From: Gemmatimonadota bacterium
GTDB lineage: Bacteria; Gemmatimonadota; Gemmatimonadetes; Gemmatimonadales; GWC2-71-9
Assembly: GCA_009692115.1 (NCBI GenBank)
Contig: SHZU01000007.1
Coordinates: 62,001 to 126,000 of the forward strand
Direction of reading: 5' to 3'
DNA: 64,000 nucleotides
The notes below the pieces were generated by a model. The model searched no databases, was not told the DNA's origin, and worked only from the letters and a program-made list of their open reading frames with translations. Below, one piece after another: positions 1-9,348 of this stretch (the stretch's first letter is position 1; the number at the start of each line of letters is the position of its first letter). The position numbers were made by a program, and so were the translations under genes.

Positions 1-411
1 ATGTTAGGCAGTTCGCCCCGGAGCTTCGAACTGCTCACCGTCGGTAGCGGCGAGGCGGCCATGGAGCAGATGATCCAGCAGCAGCTGGCGCGGATCGGCG
101 TCACGGTCATCATCCGGCAGGTCGAGTTGGCCACGTTTCTGGAACGGGTCCAGGGCGGGCACGACTTTGAGGCGGCGGTCATGGGGATCTCAGGTGATCT
201 CCAGTTGGGATACCTTCGATCCCTGGCGGACCTAGCCGGGTTGTCGGTGCGGGGACAAGGCCGCACCTTGGTGCCGGTGTTCCGCGACTCGGTGCCGGTC
301 ACCTTTCTCTATCACGCCCGGGGCGTCCAGGGAATGAACCGGCGGCTCGAGGGGGTGCGAATGGACATCCGGGGCGAACTGGCCGGCCTGGCGGAGTGGC
401 GGCTGCGATAG
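1..411 (+). CDS. ABC transporter substrate-binding protein (family 5), C-terminal part
   Basis: This is the C-terminal 136 residues of a periplasmic oligopeptide/dipeptide-type solute-binding protein (SBP_bac_5) that captures substrates for an ABC importer. The recognisable part is the last lobe: an amphipathic stretch ending in a QQQLARIGV turn, followed by the segment with AVMGISGD and FLYHARGVQGMN, which is typical of the end of this family. The family is normally 500 residues or more, so the ATG at base 1 is almost certainly internal and the gene begins outside the window. The stop (TAG, 409-411) lies one base from the stop of the convergent hydrolase gene, leaving no room for a separate terminator. 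Transported substrate unknown. Confidence 0.75.
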   Translation: MLGSSPRSFELLTVGSGEAAMEQMIQQQLARIGVTVIIRQVELATFLERVQGGHDFEAAVMGISGDLQLGYLRSLADLAGLSVRGQGRTLVPVFRDSVPVTFLYHARGVQGMNRRLEGVRMDIRGELAGLAEWRLR

Positions 412-412
412 G

Positions 413-2365
413 TTACCTGTTGGCCGGCGGAATGATGGGGAGAACGATCCGCGACGGGTGCGCGGGATCATGGTAGACGGCGTTCTCGGCAACCTTCCAT
501 CGCCGGCTCTGACCGAGGGGCTCGCCGGTGTTCGGATTGATATCGAACCGCGGAAAGTTACTGCTGGAGATATCGAGCCGGATCCGGTGCCCGCGCCCGA
601 AGATGAGTGACGTCGGATACATCTCGATGGTGTATTCCTGGGGACCGGCTCCGGCGAGGAGCCGGGCCGATTTCAGCGACTGGCGATAGCGAGCCCGGAC
701 GATCCCATCGCCCACGTTGAGATCCACACCCGCGGGGTAATCCGGGTTTGGAGGATAGACGTCGATCAGCTTGACGGTGAAGTCGGTGTCCCGCGCGTCG
801 GAGCCGGCCCAGAGCGTCACCACCAGCCGGCCGGTGACCTCCAGGTCCTGTTCGAGAGGCGGAGTCTGAAACACCAGCACATCGGCCCGGGCCGAAAGCG
901 GAAGATTGTCCCGGCAGAGCCAGTGGGCCGGTGAGCACCGTTGGTCCTGAGCTCCCCGGGGCATCAGCACCCCTTCGGACGAGACATTGCCGCCGATCGT
1001 CGGCACCGGATTCCGGGGATCGAAGGAGTACCCTGTCGGCGCGGCCGCTCGCGGCATCCGCGGAGCCAGGGAGCCGCCGGCCTGGAGGTAATACGGAGTG
1101 TATTGAGTCCGTGCGAGCGGCCATTCGCGCTCGTCGCGCCAGGCTCCGCCCACGAACAACCGGTTGTCGGGCGTCTTGTGGGCATCACCGCCGCCCATCA
1201 CGAAGAGCCGGACCGGCGGCTCCCGGTCGACCCCGTTCTCGATTCCCAGCAACCAGCGGTCGAACCACCGTTTTCGAAGCCCGTTCATGTCGATGGCGGC
1301 CGCGTCACCGAACTCGGCCATGCCCGCATAACTCACTTCCTGCCCGCCATGGGTCCAGGGTCCGATGATCAGGCGCTGGAGGCTCTTCTTGGTCTTCGAC
1401 AACTGGAGGTAGTTCATGTTGGCCACCTGGGTTCCCCAGGAGTCGTACCACCCGGTAACGTGATAGGCGGGAACATCTTGGTACCGCCTCAGATGGTCCA
1501 CCACGCTGGCACCCATATCGGCCCAATAGGCGTCGTTGTCACCGTGCCGCATGGCCTCCACCAACCACGATTCGTAGTCCGGGGCGAACTTGAGCGCCGT
1601 GGTCCCGGCCTGGAGCGGCAGCGCCCGCGCCGATTCCTGGATCTTGGTACCGAGTTCGAGCAACGCCGGAATGGCCGCGGGGGTGGCGGCGGCCCGGGTG
1701 GCGGCCAAGAGTGCGTTGGGCGAAGCCGAGAGGCCGGTGGCCGCGGCCCGGGTGCCGGTGGCGTTGCCTAACGTCATGATCCAGTTGAGCCACCGGAGCT
1801 CGAAGGCGCCGTGGTGGCGAATCCCGTAGTACCCGGTGTTGCTCATCGCGTCGACCGGCACCATGGCCGCCAAACTCGGCGCATTGGTGATGGCGATCGC
1901 GTGCTGAGTGGCGCCGCCGTACGAGGTGCCGACGGTTCCCACTTTGCCGTTGGACCAAGGCTGGGCCGCAATCCACGCCAGCAAGTCGGCCCCATCGGGC
2001 CCGTCGTCACGGAGTGGTCGCCACTTCCCTTCGGAACCGTAGCGCCCCCGGATATCCTGGCGCACCACCGCGTAGCCGAGCGGCACGAAATACTGGACCT
2101 GCGATTCGGCCCCGCTGGCCATGTTGTACGGGGTCCGCTCGACGATGGTCGGGAACCGGCCGGACACCACGCCGCCCCGCCCCGGGGTGTAGACGTCGGT
2201 CGCGAGGCGGACCCCGTCTCGGGAAGTGACCATCACGTTTCGGCTAGCGACCACCTCGAACGGCGTCGAGTCCCGGGCCTGCGCCAACGCGGGAAGCGGG
2301 AATCGGGCAAGCGAGAGGGCCGCGAGAGCGACGATGGTGCTCGCGGAAGGACGGAGGGGTGGCAC
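413..2365 (-). CDS. CocE/NonD family exported alpha/beta hydrolase
   Basis: Predicted secreted serine hydrolase of the CocE/NonD family (acyl-ester, glutaryl-7-ACA or X-Pro dipeptidyl type), about 650 residues. I chose the GTG at 2365 because an AGGAAGAG ribosome-binding site lies just upstream and the next residues form a signal peptide (hydrophobic IVALAALSLA, cleavage near ALAQA). The open frame extends further upstream but overlaps the divergent kinase gene. The nucleophile is Ser about 148 in GTSYGG; Asp in HVTGWYDSWG and His in GPWTHGG complete the expected triad. The C-terminal jelly-roll X-Pro dipeptidyl-peptidase domain contains the VTLWAGSDARDTDF stretch. Substrate cannot be told from sequence. 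Confidence 0.88.
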   Translation of the reverse strand: MPPLRPSASTIVALAALSLARFPLPALAQARDSTPFEVVASRNVMVTSRDGVRLATDVYTPGRGGVVSGRFPTIVERTPYNMASGAESQVQYFVPLGYAVVRQDIRGRYGSEGKWRPLRDDGPDGADLLAWIAAQPWSNGKVGTVGTSYGGATQHAIAITNAPSLAAMVPVDAMSNTGYYGIRHHGAFELRWLNWIMTLGNATGTRAAATGLSASPNALLAATRAAATPAAIPALLELGTKIQESARALPLQAGTTALKFAPDYESWLVEAMRHGDNDAYWADMGASVVDHLRRYQDVPAYHVTGWYDSWGTQVANMNYLQLSKTKKSLQRLIIGPWTHGGQEVSYAGMAEFGDAAAIDMNGLRKRWFDRWLLGIENGVDREPPVRLFVMGGGDAHKTPDNRLFVGGAWRDEREWPLARTQYTPYYLQAGGSLAPRMPRAAAPTGYSFDPRNPVPTIGGNVSSEGVLMPRGAQDQRCSPAHWLCRDNLPLSARADVLVFQTPPLEQDLEVTGRLVVTLWAGSDARDTDFTVKLIDVYPPNPDYPAGVDLNVGDGIVRARYRQSLKSARLLAGAGPQEYTIEMYPTSLIFGRGHRIRLDISSSNFPRFDINPNTGEPLGQSRRWKVAENAVYHDPAHPSRIVLPIIPPANR

Positions 2366-2474
2366 GCGGGTCTCTTCCTGGAAGTTCTCCCAAGCTACGC
2401 GGTCGGGGGCGGGCGGTCCACTCGGGATCGCGGAAGCCCGATGCGCGCTCCTCCCAACCCCGATAACTTTGGGC

Positions 2475-3341
2475 GTGCCTTGGTCTGCTCCCCCTCTAGT
2501 TCGGGCTTCTGCGCCGACCCGGCTCGACTTTGCGGGAGCGTGGACCGACGTGGCCCCCTTCGCGACCGAACGACGGGGGGTCGTGGTCAACGCCGCCATC
2601 GAACTCCGTGCGGAAGCCGAACTGCAAGTTGGCGGTGACCGCTACCGGCTCGAGGCCAAAGACCTCGCCCAGGTGGTCGAAGCCGATTGGGATGTGATGA
2701 ATGAGCGGGACGGCTGGCTCGACCTCCTCAAAGCGGCCGTCCGGATCCATCAGTTGCCGCCTTGCCGACTCACCACTCGCTCGGCGCCGCCGCCCGGCAA
2801 GCAAGACCAATATGCCGCCGCACTCGGTGGGTTTCATCGGTTAGACTTCTCGGCCGCCGGGGTTCTGGTCCGCCCGTTGGCAGTGCCGCCGGCCTTTGCC
2901 GACTGGCTGGCCCGTCACATCATCGTGTGCTACACCGGGCAGTCGAGGGTATCGTCGGCCACGATCGGGCGGGTCATGGCCCGGTTCGTCGCGCGCGAGG
3001 CCGGGGAGGTGGCGGCGCTCGAGGGCCTGGCCGCACTTGGTATCAGGATGGCCGAAGCCCTCGAAGCGGGCGATGAGCGAGAGGTCGGCGACCTCTGGTC
3101 GGCCAATTGGCAAATCCAACAGCGGCTCGACCCGGGGATGCAAACGCCGGTCATGGCCCGGCTCGAGCAGGCGATGGCCGACTGCGGATCGTTAGGCGGC
3201 AAAGCGGCGGGGGCGGGCGCCGGCGGGACGATGTTCTTCGTCATCGGGGACGATCCGGCCCGGGCCGCCCGGGTGGCGGCGGAGCAGGGGTCGACCGTTT
3301 TACCACTGCAATGGGCATGGGAAGGGGTGCGGGTGTGGTAA
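2475..3341 (+). CDS. GHMP-family sugar kinase (HddA-like) lacking its ATP-loop segment
   Basis: Resembles D-glycero-D-manno-heptose 7-phosphate kinase and related GHMP kinases that phosphorylate activated-sugar precursors. The N-terminal signature APTRLDFAGAWTDVAPF, the GKQDQYAAALGGFH block and the C-terminal motif GGKAAGAGAGGTMFF are clear. The glycine-rich ATP loop (PPGSGLGSSSA-like) and the helix after it, which should lie between RSAPP and PGKQDQ, are absent: the two flanks join directly near base 2790, in frame. About 50-60 residues are missing relative to the family, so ATP binding is unlikely and the gene may be a pseudogene. Start GTG 2475 is the last in-frame candidate before the conserved N-terminus; upstream frame overlaps the divergent hydrolase. 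It overlaps the next gene by 7 bases. Confidence 0.72.
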   Translation: MPWSAPPLVRASAPTRLDFAGAWTDVAPFATERRGVVVNAAIELRAEAELQVGGDRYRLEAKDLAQVVEADWDVMNERDGWLDLLKAAVRIHQLPPCRLTTRSAPPPGKQDQYAAALGGFHRLDFSAAGVLVRPLAVPPAFADWLARHIIVCYTGQSRVSSATIGRVMARFVAREAGEVAALEGLAALGIRMAEALEAGDEREVGDLWSANWQIQQRLDPGMQTPVMARLEQAMADCGSLGGKAAGAGAGGTMFFVIGDDPARAARVAAEQGSTVLPLQWAWEGVRVW

Positions 3342-6016
3342 CGATCGAGGAGATCGAGGCGCGGCGGCCGTTGCTCGGGCGGGGCGACCTGGCGGCACTA
3401 CTGGCTCGCCAGCTGGCGCGGGCCGGACGGCTGCTGGAGCAGGCGCCGGTAGTGCCGGACCAAAAAGCCATGCTCTCGACCGACGGCGGGATCTGTCCCA
3501 AGTGCGGGACGATTCTGGCCTTCGATCCCTGGAGTCCGAAGGTCCACACCTGCGGGGCATGTCAGGCCACCGTCACCGGCCCCCGCCACGACGGGCACTG
3601 GGCCCGGACCCAGCACCTCTGGATCGCCGAGCGGGCGGCCGAGCTGGCGGCCGTCGCGGTCCTGACGGATGATCAGCGGTGCGCCGAACGGGCCTGTCAG
3701 CTGCTGGCGGCCTACTACGAGTTGTATCACGCGCTTCCCAACGACGACAATGTCCTCGGCCCCACCCACCTCTTCTTCTCGACCTATCTCGAGTCGATTT
3801 GGATCACCAACTACCTCGCGGCCGCCCATCTCCTCCGGGAGCGCGGCTGGCTCAACGAAGCCGACGTCGAAGCGATCAACGCCATTGCCGACGAAGCGGC
3901 CCAGCTGATCGGCGAATTCGACGAGGGCATGAGCAATCGGCAAACCTGGAACGCGGCGGCGTTGACGGCCATCGCGGTCTGGTTCGATGATGACGACCTG
4001 GCCCAATCGGCCATCGAGGGACGGACCGGCCTGCTCGGCCACCTGACCGAAGGGTTCGGGGACGACGGGATGTGGGCCGAGGGCGAGAACTATCACTTGT
4101 TCGCGATCCGGGGGTTAGTGACCGGCATCGCCTGGGCCCGGGTGGCGGGGGCCGATCTGCTCGCCGATCCGGTCTTGGTACAAACGTTAGGCAGAGCGTT
4201 GATGGCTCCGGCCAGAACGGCGCTGCCGGACCTCACGTTTCCGGCCCGGAAGGACTCCCGGTTCGGCGTCTCCCTGGCTCATCCGGCATATCTCGAAGTG
4301 TGGGAGTGGGCGCTGGCCCGATTGGGCGACGACGCCCCGGACGACTTGGGCTCCTGGCTGGCCGCGCTCTACCGCCAACCGGCCCGGGGCGAACTGACTT
4401 ACGACGCCTATCTCCACGATGCCGGCGAAACCGCTCGCGCGACCACAACCCGGGCCGACCTCTCGTGGTGGATGCTGTTCGCCATGGCCGAGTCGCTGCC
4501 CGAGGCGGAACCGTTCGCCTGGAACAGCGAGTTGCTGGCGTCCCAGGGCGTGGCGGTACTCCGGCGGGGTACTCGGTACCTGAGCCTCGAGTGCGGGGGG
4601 TACGGCGGTGGCCATGGGCATCCCGATCGGCTGCAGTTGACCCTCCATGCCGACGGGGTTCACTGGCTGGCCGATCCCGGCGCCGGCTCCTACGTGTCGC
4701 GCGACCTGTTCTGGTACCGGTCGACCCTGGCCCACAATGCGCCGATGCCGGGGGGCCGTTCGCCGACAATGGAAGACGCCCGGTGTTTGGCCTTCGATGA
4801 GTCCGGTGACTGGGCCTGGGTAGTGGGTGAATTTTCCTCGTTCAAGCGGACCGTCATTACCGGGCCCGATTGGATCCTCGACCTCGTCGATGGCGATCCG
4901 GGGTTCGAGTTGCCGTGGCACCTCGACGGCGAGGTCGTCGTCGAAACCGCCGGCCGGTGGGAACCGGCGGTGCTGGACCACGAGTTTGCCAAGGGGGCCG
5001 AGCAGTTCGTGGCCGACGGCGGCGACGTGGTACTCGCGGCGCGGAAAGGGGAAGCCACGGTGCGCCTCCACCTGGTGGGCGGCACGGTCATCCGGGCCAC
5101 CGGCCTCGGGCGACCGGGCGACCCCGAGCGTCCGTTCTATCTCGTCCGCTCCGGCCCGCTTCGTCGGCTGGCGGCGGTGCTCGACCTTTCCGGCGGTGTC
5201 GGTGAGGTGGTTGTTCAGCCTGATCGCGTCACGGTGGGTCGGGTCGAGATTCGGCTGGGGCAGGGGACGGCCACGGTGGTGACGCCGGATGGCTCGATTG
5301 CCTTGGGCGGGGCGCGGGCGGCTCCGGTGGTTCGGAAGGCGTTGCTCGCCGAGCGGCCGATCCGCACCGAGGGGCGGGCGCTTCGGGTGGACCGGCAACC
5401 GGCCCTCGACGGGTCGCTTGACGGATTCGATGATCGGGCGCCACTCGAGATGGCCGACGAAGGGCACTACTACCGGAGCGAGGAGCCGTACGCCGGCCCC
5501 GACGATTTTGCGGCCACGGCGTTCGTCAACTGGGATGTCGGTCATCTCTACCTCGCGGTGCAGGTCCAGAAACCCGAGGTCGTGGTCTCCCCGGCCGGTA
5601 CGGCGCCGCTCCGGCTCGATAACGAACCCGACGATATCCACTCCGACGGCATCCAGGTCTACTACCAGATCGGCGCGGCCGGCGAACCACGGGCATTCGT
5701 AATTCGGCCCGATGAGGCCGGGGGCATTCTGGCCCGGGCCATCGACGAGAAGGACCGGGCCATGGCAGCGGAGATTCGGGGAGGATCGGCTTGGCTCGAG
5801 TTGGGCTACTCGCTCACGGTCAGGTTGCCCTGCGGGGAACTCGGGGAAACGTCCGGCCAGCCGCTCGTCCTGTTCGACGTGGCGGTCAACGAGGCCCGCC
5901 CGGGGCGGATCCGGCGGGCCGGACAGTTGGCGTGGGGCGGCGGGAACGGGTGGATCTATCTCCGGGGCGACCGGCGGGATCCCCGTCAGTGGGGTTCGCT
6001 CAAGCTGCTCGGATGA
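3335..6016 (+). CDS. Heparinase II/III-like polysaccharide lyase with CBM9-like tail
   Basis: About 893 residues. Predicted to cleave uronic-acid polysaccharide by beta-elimination. Start GTG 3335 has GGAAGGGG seven bases upstream and overlaps the kinase stop, indicating translational coupling. Near the N-terminus four cysteines (about 54, 57, 73, 76; CPKCG and CGAC) look like a zinc ribbon, an unusual addition. An alpha/alpha-toroid region follows (NRQTWNAAALTA, GMWAEGENYHLF), then the heparinase II/III beta-sandwich signature: GGGHGHPD, DPGAGSY and RSTLAHN around residues 420-475. From about residue 700 a carbohydrate-binding module 9-like domain (YLAVQVQ, DDIHSDGIQVYYQ) is seen. No signal peptide is visible at this start, so the site of action is uncertain. 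Exact substrate unknown. Confidence 0.85.
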   Translation: MVTIEEIEARRPLLGRGDLAALLARQLARAGRLLEQAPVVPDQKAMLSTDGGICPKCGTILAFDPWSPKVHTCGACQATVTGPRHDGHWARTQHLWIAERAAELAAVAVLTDDQRCAERACQLLAAYYELYHALPNDDNVLGPTHLFFSTYLESIWITNYLAAAHLLRERGWLNEADVEAINAIADEAAQLIGEFDEGMSNRQTWNAAALTAIAVWFDDDDLAQSAIEGRTGLLGHLTEGFGDDGMWAEGENYHLFAIRGLVTGIAWARVAGADLLADPVLVQTLGRALMAPARTALPDLTFPARKDSRFGVSLAHPAYLEVWEWALARLGDDAPDDLGSWLAALYRQPARGELTYDAYLHDAGETARATTTRADLSWWMLFAMAESLPEAEPFAWNSELLASQGVAVLRRGTRYLSLECGGYGGGHGHPDRLQLTLHADGVHWLADPGAGSYVSRDLFWYRSTLAHNAPMPGGRSPTMEDARCLAFDESGDWAWVVGEFSSFKRTVITGPDWILDLVDGDPGFELPWHLDGEVVVETAGRWEPAVLDHEFAKGAEQFVADGGDVVLAARKGEATVRLHLVGGTVIRATGLGRPGDPERPFYLVRSGPLRRLAAVLDLSGGVGEVVVQPDRVTVGRVEIRLGQGTATVVTPDGSIALGGARAAPVVRKALLAERPIRTEGRALRVDRQPALDGSLDGFDDRAPLEMADEGHYYRSEEPYAGPDDFAATAFVNWDVGHLYLAVQVQKPEVVVSPAGTAPLRLDNEPDDIHSDGIQVYYQIGAAGEPRAFVIRPDEAGGILARAIDEKDRAMAAEIRGGSAWLELGYSLTVRLPCGELGETSGQPLVLFDVAVNEARPGRIRRAGQLAWGGGNGWIYLRGDRRDPRQWGSLKLLG

Positions 6017-6462
6017 CCATTCCGGGTGTGACCTCGACCGGCAGCAAGCGACCCGAGTCTCTGTTTGGGCCGGGCGACCTCAGCGGGCTGCCGACGACGA
6101 TGATGATGCGGAGCGCGGGATCCCGGCTTTGGGACGCCGAGGGGCGCGAGTACCTCGATTATGTGATGGCGTTAGGCGCTGTGACTTTTGGGTACGGTCA
6201 CCCGCCGCTTCGCTCCAGCCGCCGCACTCGCCCGACAGAGGAGGCCAACCAAGCTCGGGCCCATCTTGCCGCCGGCGCCAAGGACGACAAAATCACCGGG
6301 GAGATCCCGGAGCGTTTCCACTACGGTGGCGGTGATGTGGGCTTGAGTTACGGCCTTCGGATTTTCGGCGAGAAGATGTCGGTGTCGTTAGGGCTCCTCA
6401 ATACGACGGACGGTGGAGTGTTCCCCGGGGTTCCCTACGTGGACTTCGTGATCCGGTTCTGA
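6013..6462 (+). pseudogene. Chimera: class III aminotransferase N-terminus fused to outer-membrane barrel C-terminus
   Basis: The ATG at 6013 overlaps the lyase stop. The first 60 or so residues match the start of class III aminotransferases of the glutamate-1-semialdehyde aminomutase type (LWDAEGREYLDYVMALGAVTFGYGHP). The match stops abruptly near base 6205. After a short junction the frame continues into a sequence typical of the end of a beta-barrel outer membrane protein: alternating strands, LSYGLRIFGEKMSVSLG, and the terminal phenylalanine signature VDFVIRF. The PLP-binding lysine domain is absent. I read this as a deletion that fused two unrelated genes; the product is unlikely to be an enzyme. 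A T-run follows the stop, without a convincing hairpin. Confidence 0.7.
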
Positions 6463-6481
6463 TCTTTTTTGCCGAGACCCC

Positions 6482-7978
6482 ATGCCTTTTGATGACTATC
6501 ACCGATACGATGGGCACGGCCTCGCCGAGCTGATTCGGACCCGGCAGGTCTCCGCGCGCGAGGTGCTGGAGGCGGCGCTGGCCCGGGCCGACCGCCTGAA
6601 CCCCATGCTCAATGCCATCATCCACCGGATGGACGACGCTGCCCGGGCCGCCCCGGTCGGCGCCGGGCCGCTCGGCGGCGTCCCGTTCCTGATCAAGGAT
6701 CTGGTCCAGTTGGTGAAGGGCGAGCCCTATCGGGCCGGCAGCCGCTTCCTCGGCGATTACCGTCCCGATCACGATACCGAGTTGGTGACGCGGTTTCGCC
6801 GGGCCGGGTTGGTCCCGTTCGGCAAGACCAATACTCCGGAGTTCGGCCTCACTCCGTATACCGAGCCGGAACGGTTTGGGCCGAGCCGGAATCCGTGGAA
6901 TCTTGCCCGCACCACCGGCGGCTCGAGTGGTGGCTCCGCCGCCGCGGTGGCTGCCCGGATCGTGCCCATCGCGGGCGGCGGCGACGGCGGTGGCTCGATC
7001 CGGATCCCGGCTTCCTGCTGCGGCGCGTTTGGTTTGAAGCCCAGCCGGGGCCGGAATCCAACCGGCCCGGATGTCGGCCAACTCTGGCACGGCGCGGTGG
7101 TCGACCACGTCATTACCCGGAGCGTCCGCGATAGCGCCGCGGTACTCGACGCCACCGCCGGCGCCGATCCCGGAGCGCCCTACGCCTGCCCGGCTCAGGA
7201 GCGGCCCTATCTCGAGGAAGTGACCCGAGAGCCTGGCAAGCTCCGGGTCGCCTTCACCACGAGGTCCTTCCTCGGCCAAGCCTCGCATCCGGACTGTGTG
7301 ACCGCGGTGACCAACACGGCGGCCCTGCTGGAATCGTTAGGCCACCACGTCCTCGAGGCAGCACCCGTCTTCGACGGCGCCGGATTCGCTAATGCGTTCG
7401 TCACGATGGTGTGCTCCGAGTGCGCCGCCGATGTTCACGATGCCGGCCTGATTCTCGGGAAGAAACCGACCCGGACCGAGTTCGAAGCCGCCACCTGGGC
7501 CGTCCGCCTGCTCGGGAAAGCGCTCTCCGCCGAGGATCTGGCCATTGCGCTCCGGGTCGTTGGGCAGGTCGGGCGGAAGGTCGGAGCGTTCTTCGAGCAG
7601 TACGACGTCTTGCTCACACCCACCCTGGCAGTGCCGCCCTTTCCGATCGGCGCCCTCCAGCCGAAACCGGCGGAACGCGCCGCGCTCGAAATCGTTGGCC
7701 GGATCGGGTCGGGCCGGTTAGTCAAGGTGACCGGCCTTCTCCACCAGATGGCCGATCAGATCTTCGAGACGATTCCGTTTACGCCGCTGTTCAACGCCAC
7801 CGGGCAGCCCGCCATGAGCGTGCCGCTCGAATGGAATGCCTCCGGTCTTCCGATCGGTCTTCATTTCGTGACCAAGCTGGGCGACGAAGCCACCCTGTTT
7901 CGGCTCGCGGGTCAGCTTGAACAGGCCCGCCCCTGGGCCGACCGGATTCCGCCACTCGGAGAGACTGCCCGTGGCTAA
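6482..7978 (+). CDS. Amidase (amidase-signature family)
   Basis: 498-residue amidase-signature hydrolase related to 6-aminohexanoate-cyclic-dimer hydrolase and GatA-like amidases; hydrolyses a C-N amide bond, substrate unknown. The Ser-cisSer-Lys machinery is intact: Lys72 in FLIKDL, the glycine/serine loop TTGGSSGGS at about 144-152 (cis-Ser 148/149), and nucleophile Ser172 in DGGGSIRIPAS. A conserved KTNTPEFG stretch precedes the loop. No signal peptide, so cytosolic. The stop overlaps the start of the downstream CoA ligase by eight bases, suggesting co-translation; amide cleavage to give a carboxylic acid for activation by that ligase is a reasonable but unproven reading. Confidence 0.88.
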   Translation: MPFDDYHRYDGHGLAELIRTRQVSAREVLEAALARADRLNPMLNAIIHRMDDAARAAPVGAGPLGGVPFLIKDLVQLVKGEPYRAGSRFLGDYRPDHDTELVTRFRRAGLVPFGKTNTPEFGLTPYTEPERFGPSRNPWNLARTTGGSSGGSAAAVAARIVPIAGGGDGGGSIRIPASCCGAFGLKPSRGRNPTGPDVGQLWHGAVVDHVITRSVRDSAAVLDATAGADPGAPYACPAQERPYLEEVTREPGKLRVAFTTRSFLGQASHPDCVTAVTNTAALLESLGHHVLEAAPVFDGAGFANAFVTMVCSECAADVHDAGLILGKKPTRTEFEAATWAVRLLGKALSAEDLAIALRVVGQVGRKVGAFFEQYDVLLTPTLAVPPFPIGALQPKPAERAALEIVGRIGSGRLVKVTGLLHQMADQIFETIPFTPLFNATGQPAMSVPLEWNASGLPIGLHFVTKLGDEATLFRLAGQLEQARPWADRIPPLGETARG

Positions 7979-9332
7979 GCCAGCCGCCTTCAAGCTCGTC
8001 AAGCGCGCCGAGACGATTCGGTACGGCAAGACGCTCCGCAGTGGCCCGAGTAAGAAGGAACTCGACCGGATTGAAGTGGCCACCCGCGACGAAATTTCGG
8101 CCCTTCAACTGGAGCGGCTCCGGTGGTCGCTGGCCCACGCCTATGAGAACGTGCCCCGCTACCGGGAGAAGTTCGAGCGCCAAGGGGTCCACCCAAGCGA
8201 TCTCAAGACCCTCGAGGATCTGGCCCGGTTTCCCTTCACGGCCAAAGAAGATCTTCGGGAGACCTTCCCGTTCGGAATGTTCGCCGTTCCCCGGGAACAG
8301 GTCGTCCGGGTCCACGCCTCCTCCGGCACGACCGGCAAGCCCACGGTGGTTGGCTATACGGCCAAGGATATCGAGACCTGGTCCAAGCTGGTGGCCCGGT
8401 CGATCCGCGCCGCGGGGGGCCGGAAGGGCGACATCGTCCAAGTGACCTACGGCTACGGGCTCTTTACCGGGGGGCTCGGGGCCCACTACGGCGCCGAGCG
8501 GTTGGGCTGTACCGTGATCCCGATGTCCGGGGGCCAGACCGATAAGCAGATTCAGATGATCCAGGATCTCCGCCCCGACGTCATCATGTGCACCCCGTCG
8601 TACCTGCTGGTCATCGGCGACGAATGCCAGCGGCTCGGGATCGATGCCCGGATGCTCTCGCTCAAGGTGGGAATCCACGGCGCTGAACCCTGGACCGAGG
8701 AAATGCGGCGGGAAATCGAAGACCGGTTTGCGATCGATGCGGTCGATATCTACGGCCTATCGGAAGTGATGGGCCCCGGCGTTGCCAACGAGTGCGTCGA
8801 AACGAAGGATGGCCTGACCCTCTGGGAGGACCACTTTTACCCCGAGATCGTCGACCCCCAGACCGGGACGCCGTTGCCGGATGGTACCGCCGGTGAGCTG
8901 GTTCTGACCTCGCTCACCAAGGAAGCGCTACCCGTCATTCGGTACCGAACCCGCGACCTCACCGCCCTGCTGCCCGGCACCGCCCGCACGATGCGCCGCC
9001 TGGCCCGGATCACCGGCCGGAGCGACGACATGCTGATTATCCGGGGAATCAACGTGTTTCCGTCCCAGGTCGAGGAGTACATCCTCAAGATCGGCCTCTA
9101 CTGTCCCCACTATTTGCTGGAGGTCCGCCGCGAGGGCCGCCTCGACACCCTCGACGTCGTGGTCGAACTGAAGGACGATACCATCTCCTCCCACGCCGCC
9201 CAGCAAGGCGCCCAAATCCTGGCTCACGACATCAAGACCTTCATCGGCATCGCCACCACCGTCCGGGTCGAACCCCCCGGCACCATCGCCCGCTCCCAAG
9301 GTAAAGCCCGCCGCGTCCTCGATCTCCGCTAA
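7971..9332 (+). CDS. paaK: Phenylacetate-CoA ligase
   Basis: AMP-forming acyl-CoA ligase of the PaaK family, about 453 residues, activating phenylacetate or a related aryl acid to its CoA thioester. Start GTG 7971 is chosen because it sits after a CGGAGAG site and gives the usual family length. The ATP/AMP motif SSGTTGKPTVVGY (about residues 108-120), the YGYGLFTGG segment, the GAEPWTEEMR block, the DIYGLSEVMGPG motif and the hinge RSDDMLIIRGINVFPSQVE are all present. It overlaps the amidase by eight bases. No other paa genes are in the window, so the physiological substrate is not certain; a scattered paaK in amino-acid or aromatic catabolism is common. Confidence 0.9.
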   Translation: MAKPAAFKLVKRAETIRYGKTLRSGPSKKELDRIEVATRDEISALQLERLRWSLAHAYENVPRYREKFERQGVHPSDLKTLEDLARFPFTAKEDLRETFPFGMFAVPREQVVRVHASSGTTGKPTVVGYTAKDIETWSKLVARSIRAAGGRKGDIVQVTYGYGLFTGGLGAHYGAERLGCTVIPMSGGQTDKQIQMIQDLRPDVIMCTPSYLLVIGDECQRLGIDARMLSLKVGIHGAEPWTEEMRREIEDRFAIDAVDIYGLSEVMGPGVANECVETKDGLTLWEDHFYPEIVDPQTGTPLPDGTAGELVLTSLTKEALPVIRYRTRDLTALLPGTARTMRRLARITGRSDDMLIIRGINVFPSQVEEYILKIGLYCPHYLLEVRREGRLDTLDVVVELKDDTISSHAAQQGAQILAHDIKTFIGIATTVRVEPPGTIARSQGKARRVLDLR

Positions 9333-9333
9333 C

Positions 9334-9347
9334 GCCGAGTGCCGAGA
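9334..9347. repeat. Two units of the GCCGAGY heptamer
   Basis: Two adjacent units (GCCGAGT, GCCGAGA) lie directly after the paaK stop codon. Same heptamer as the longer arrays at 13309, 35717, 49901 and 61992. Confidence 0.6.
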
Positions 9348-9348
9348 C

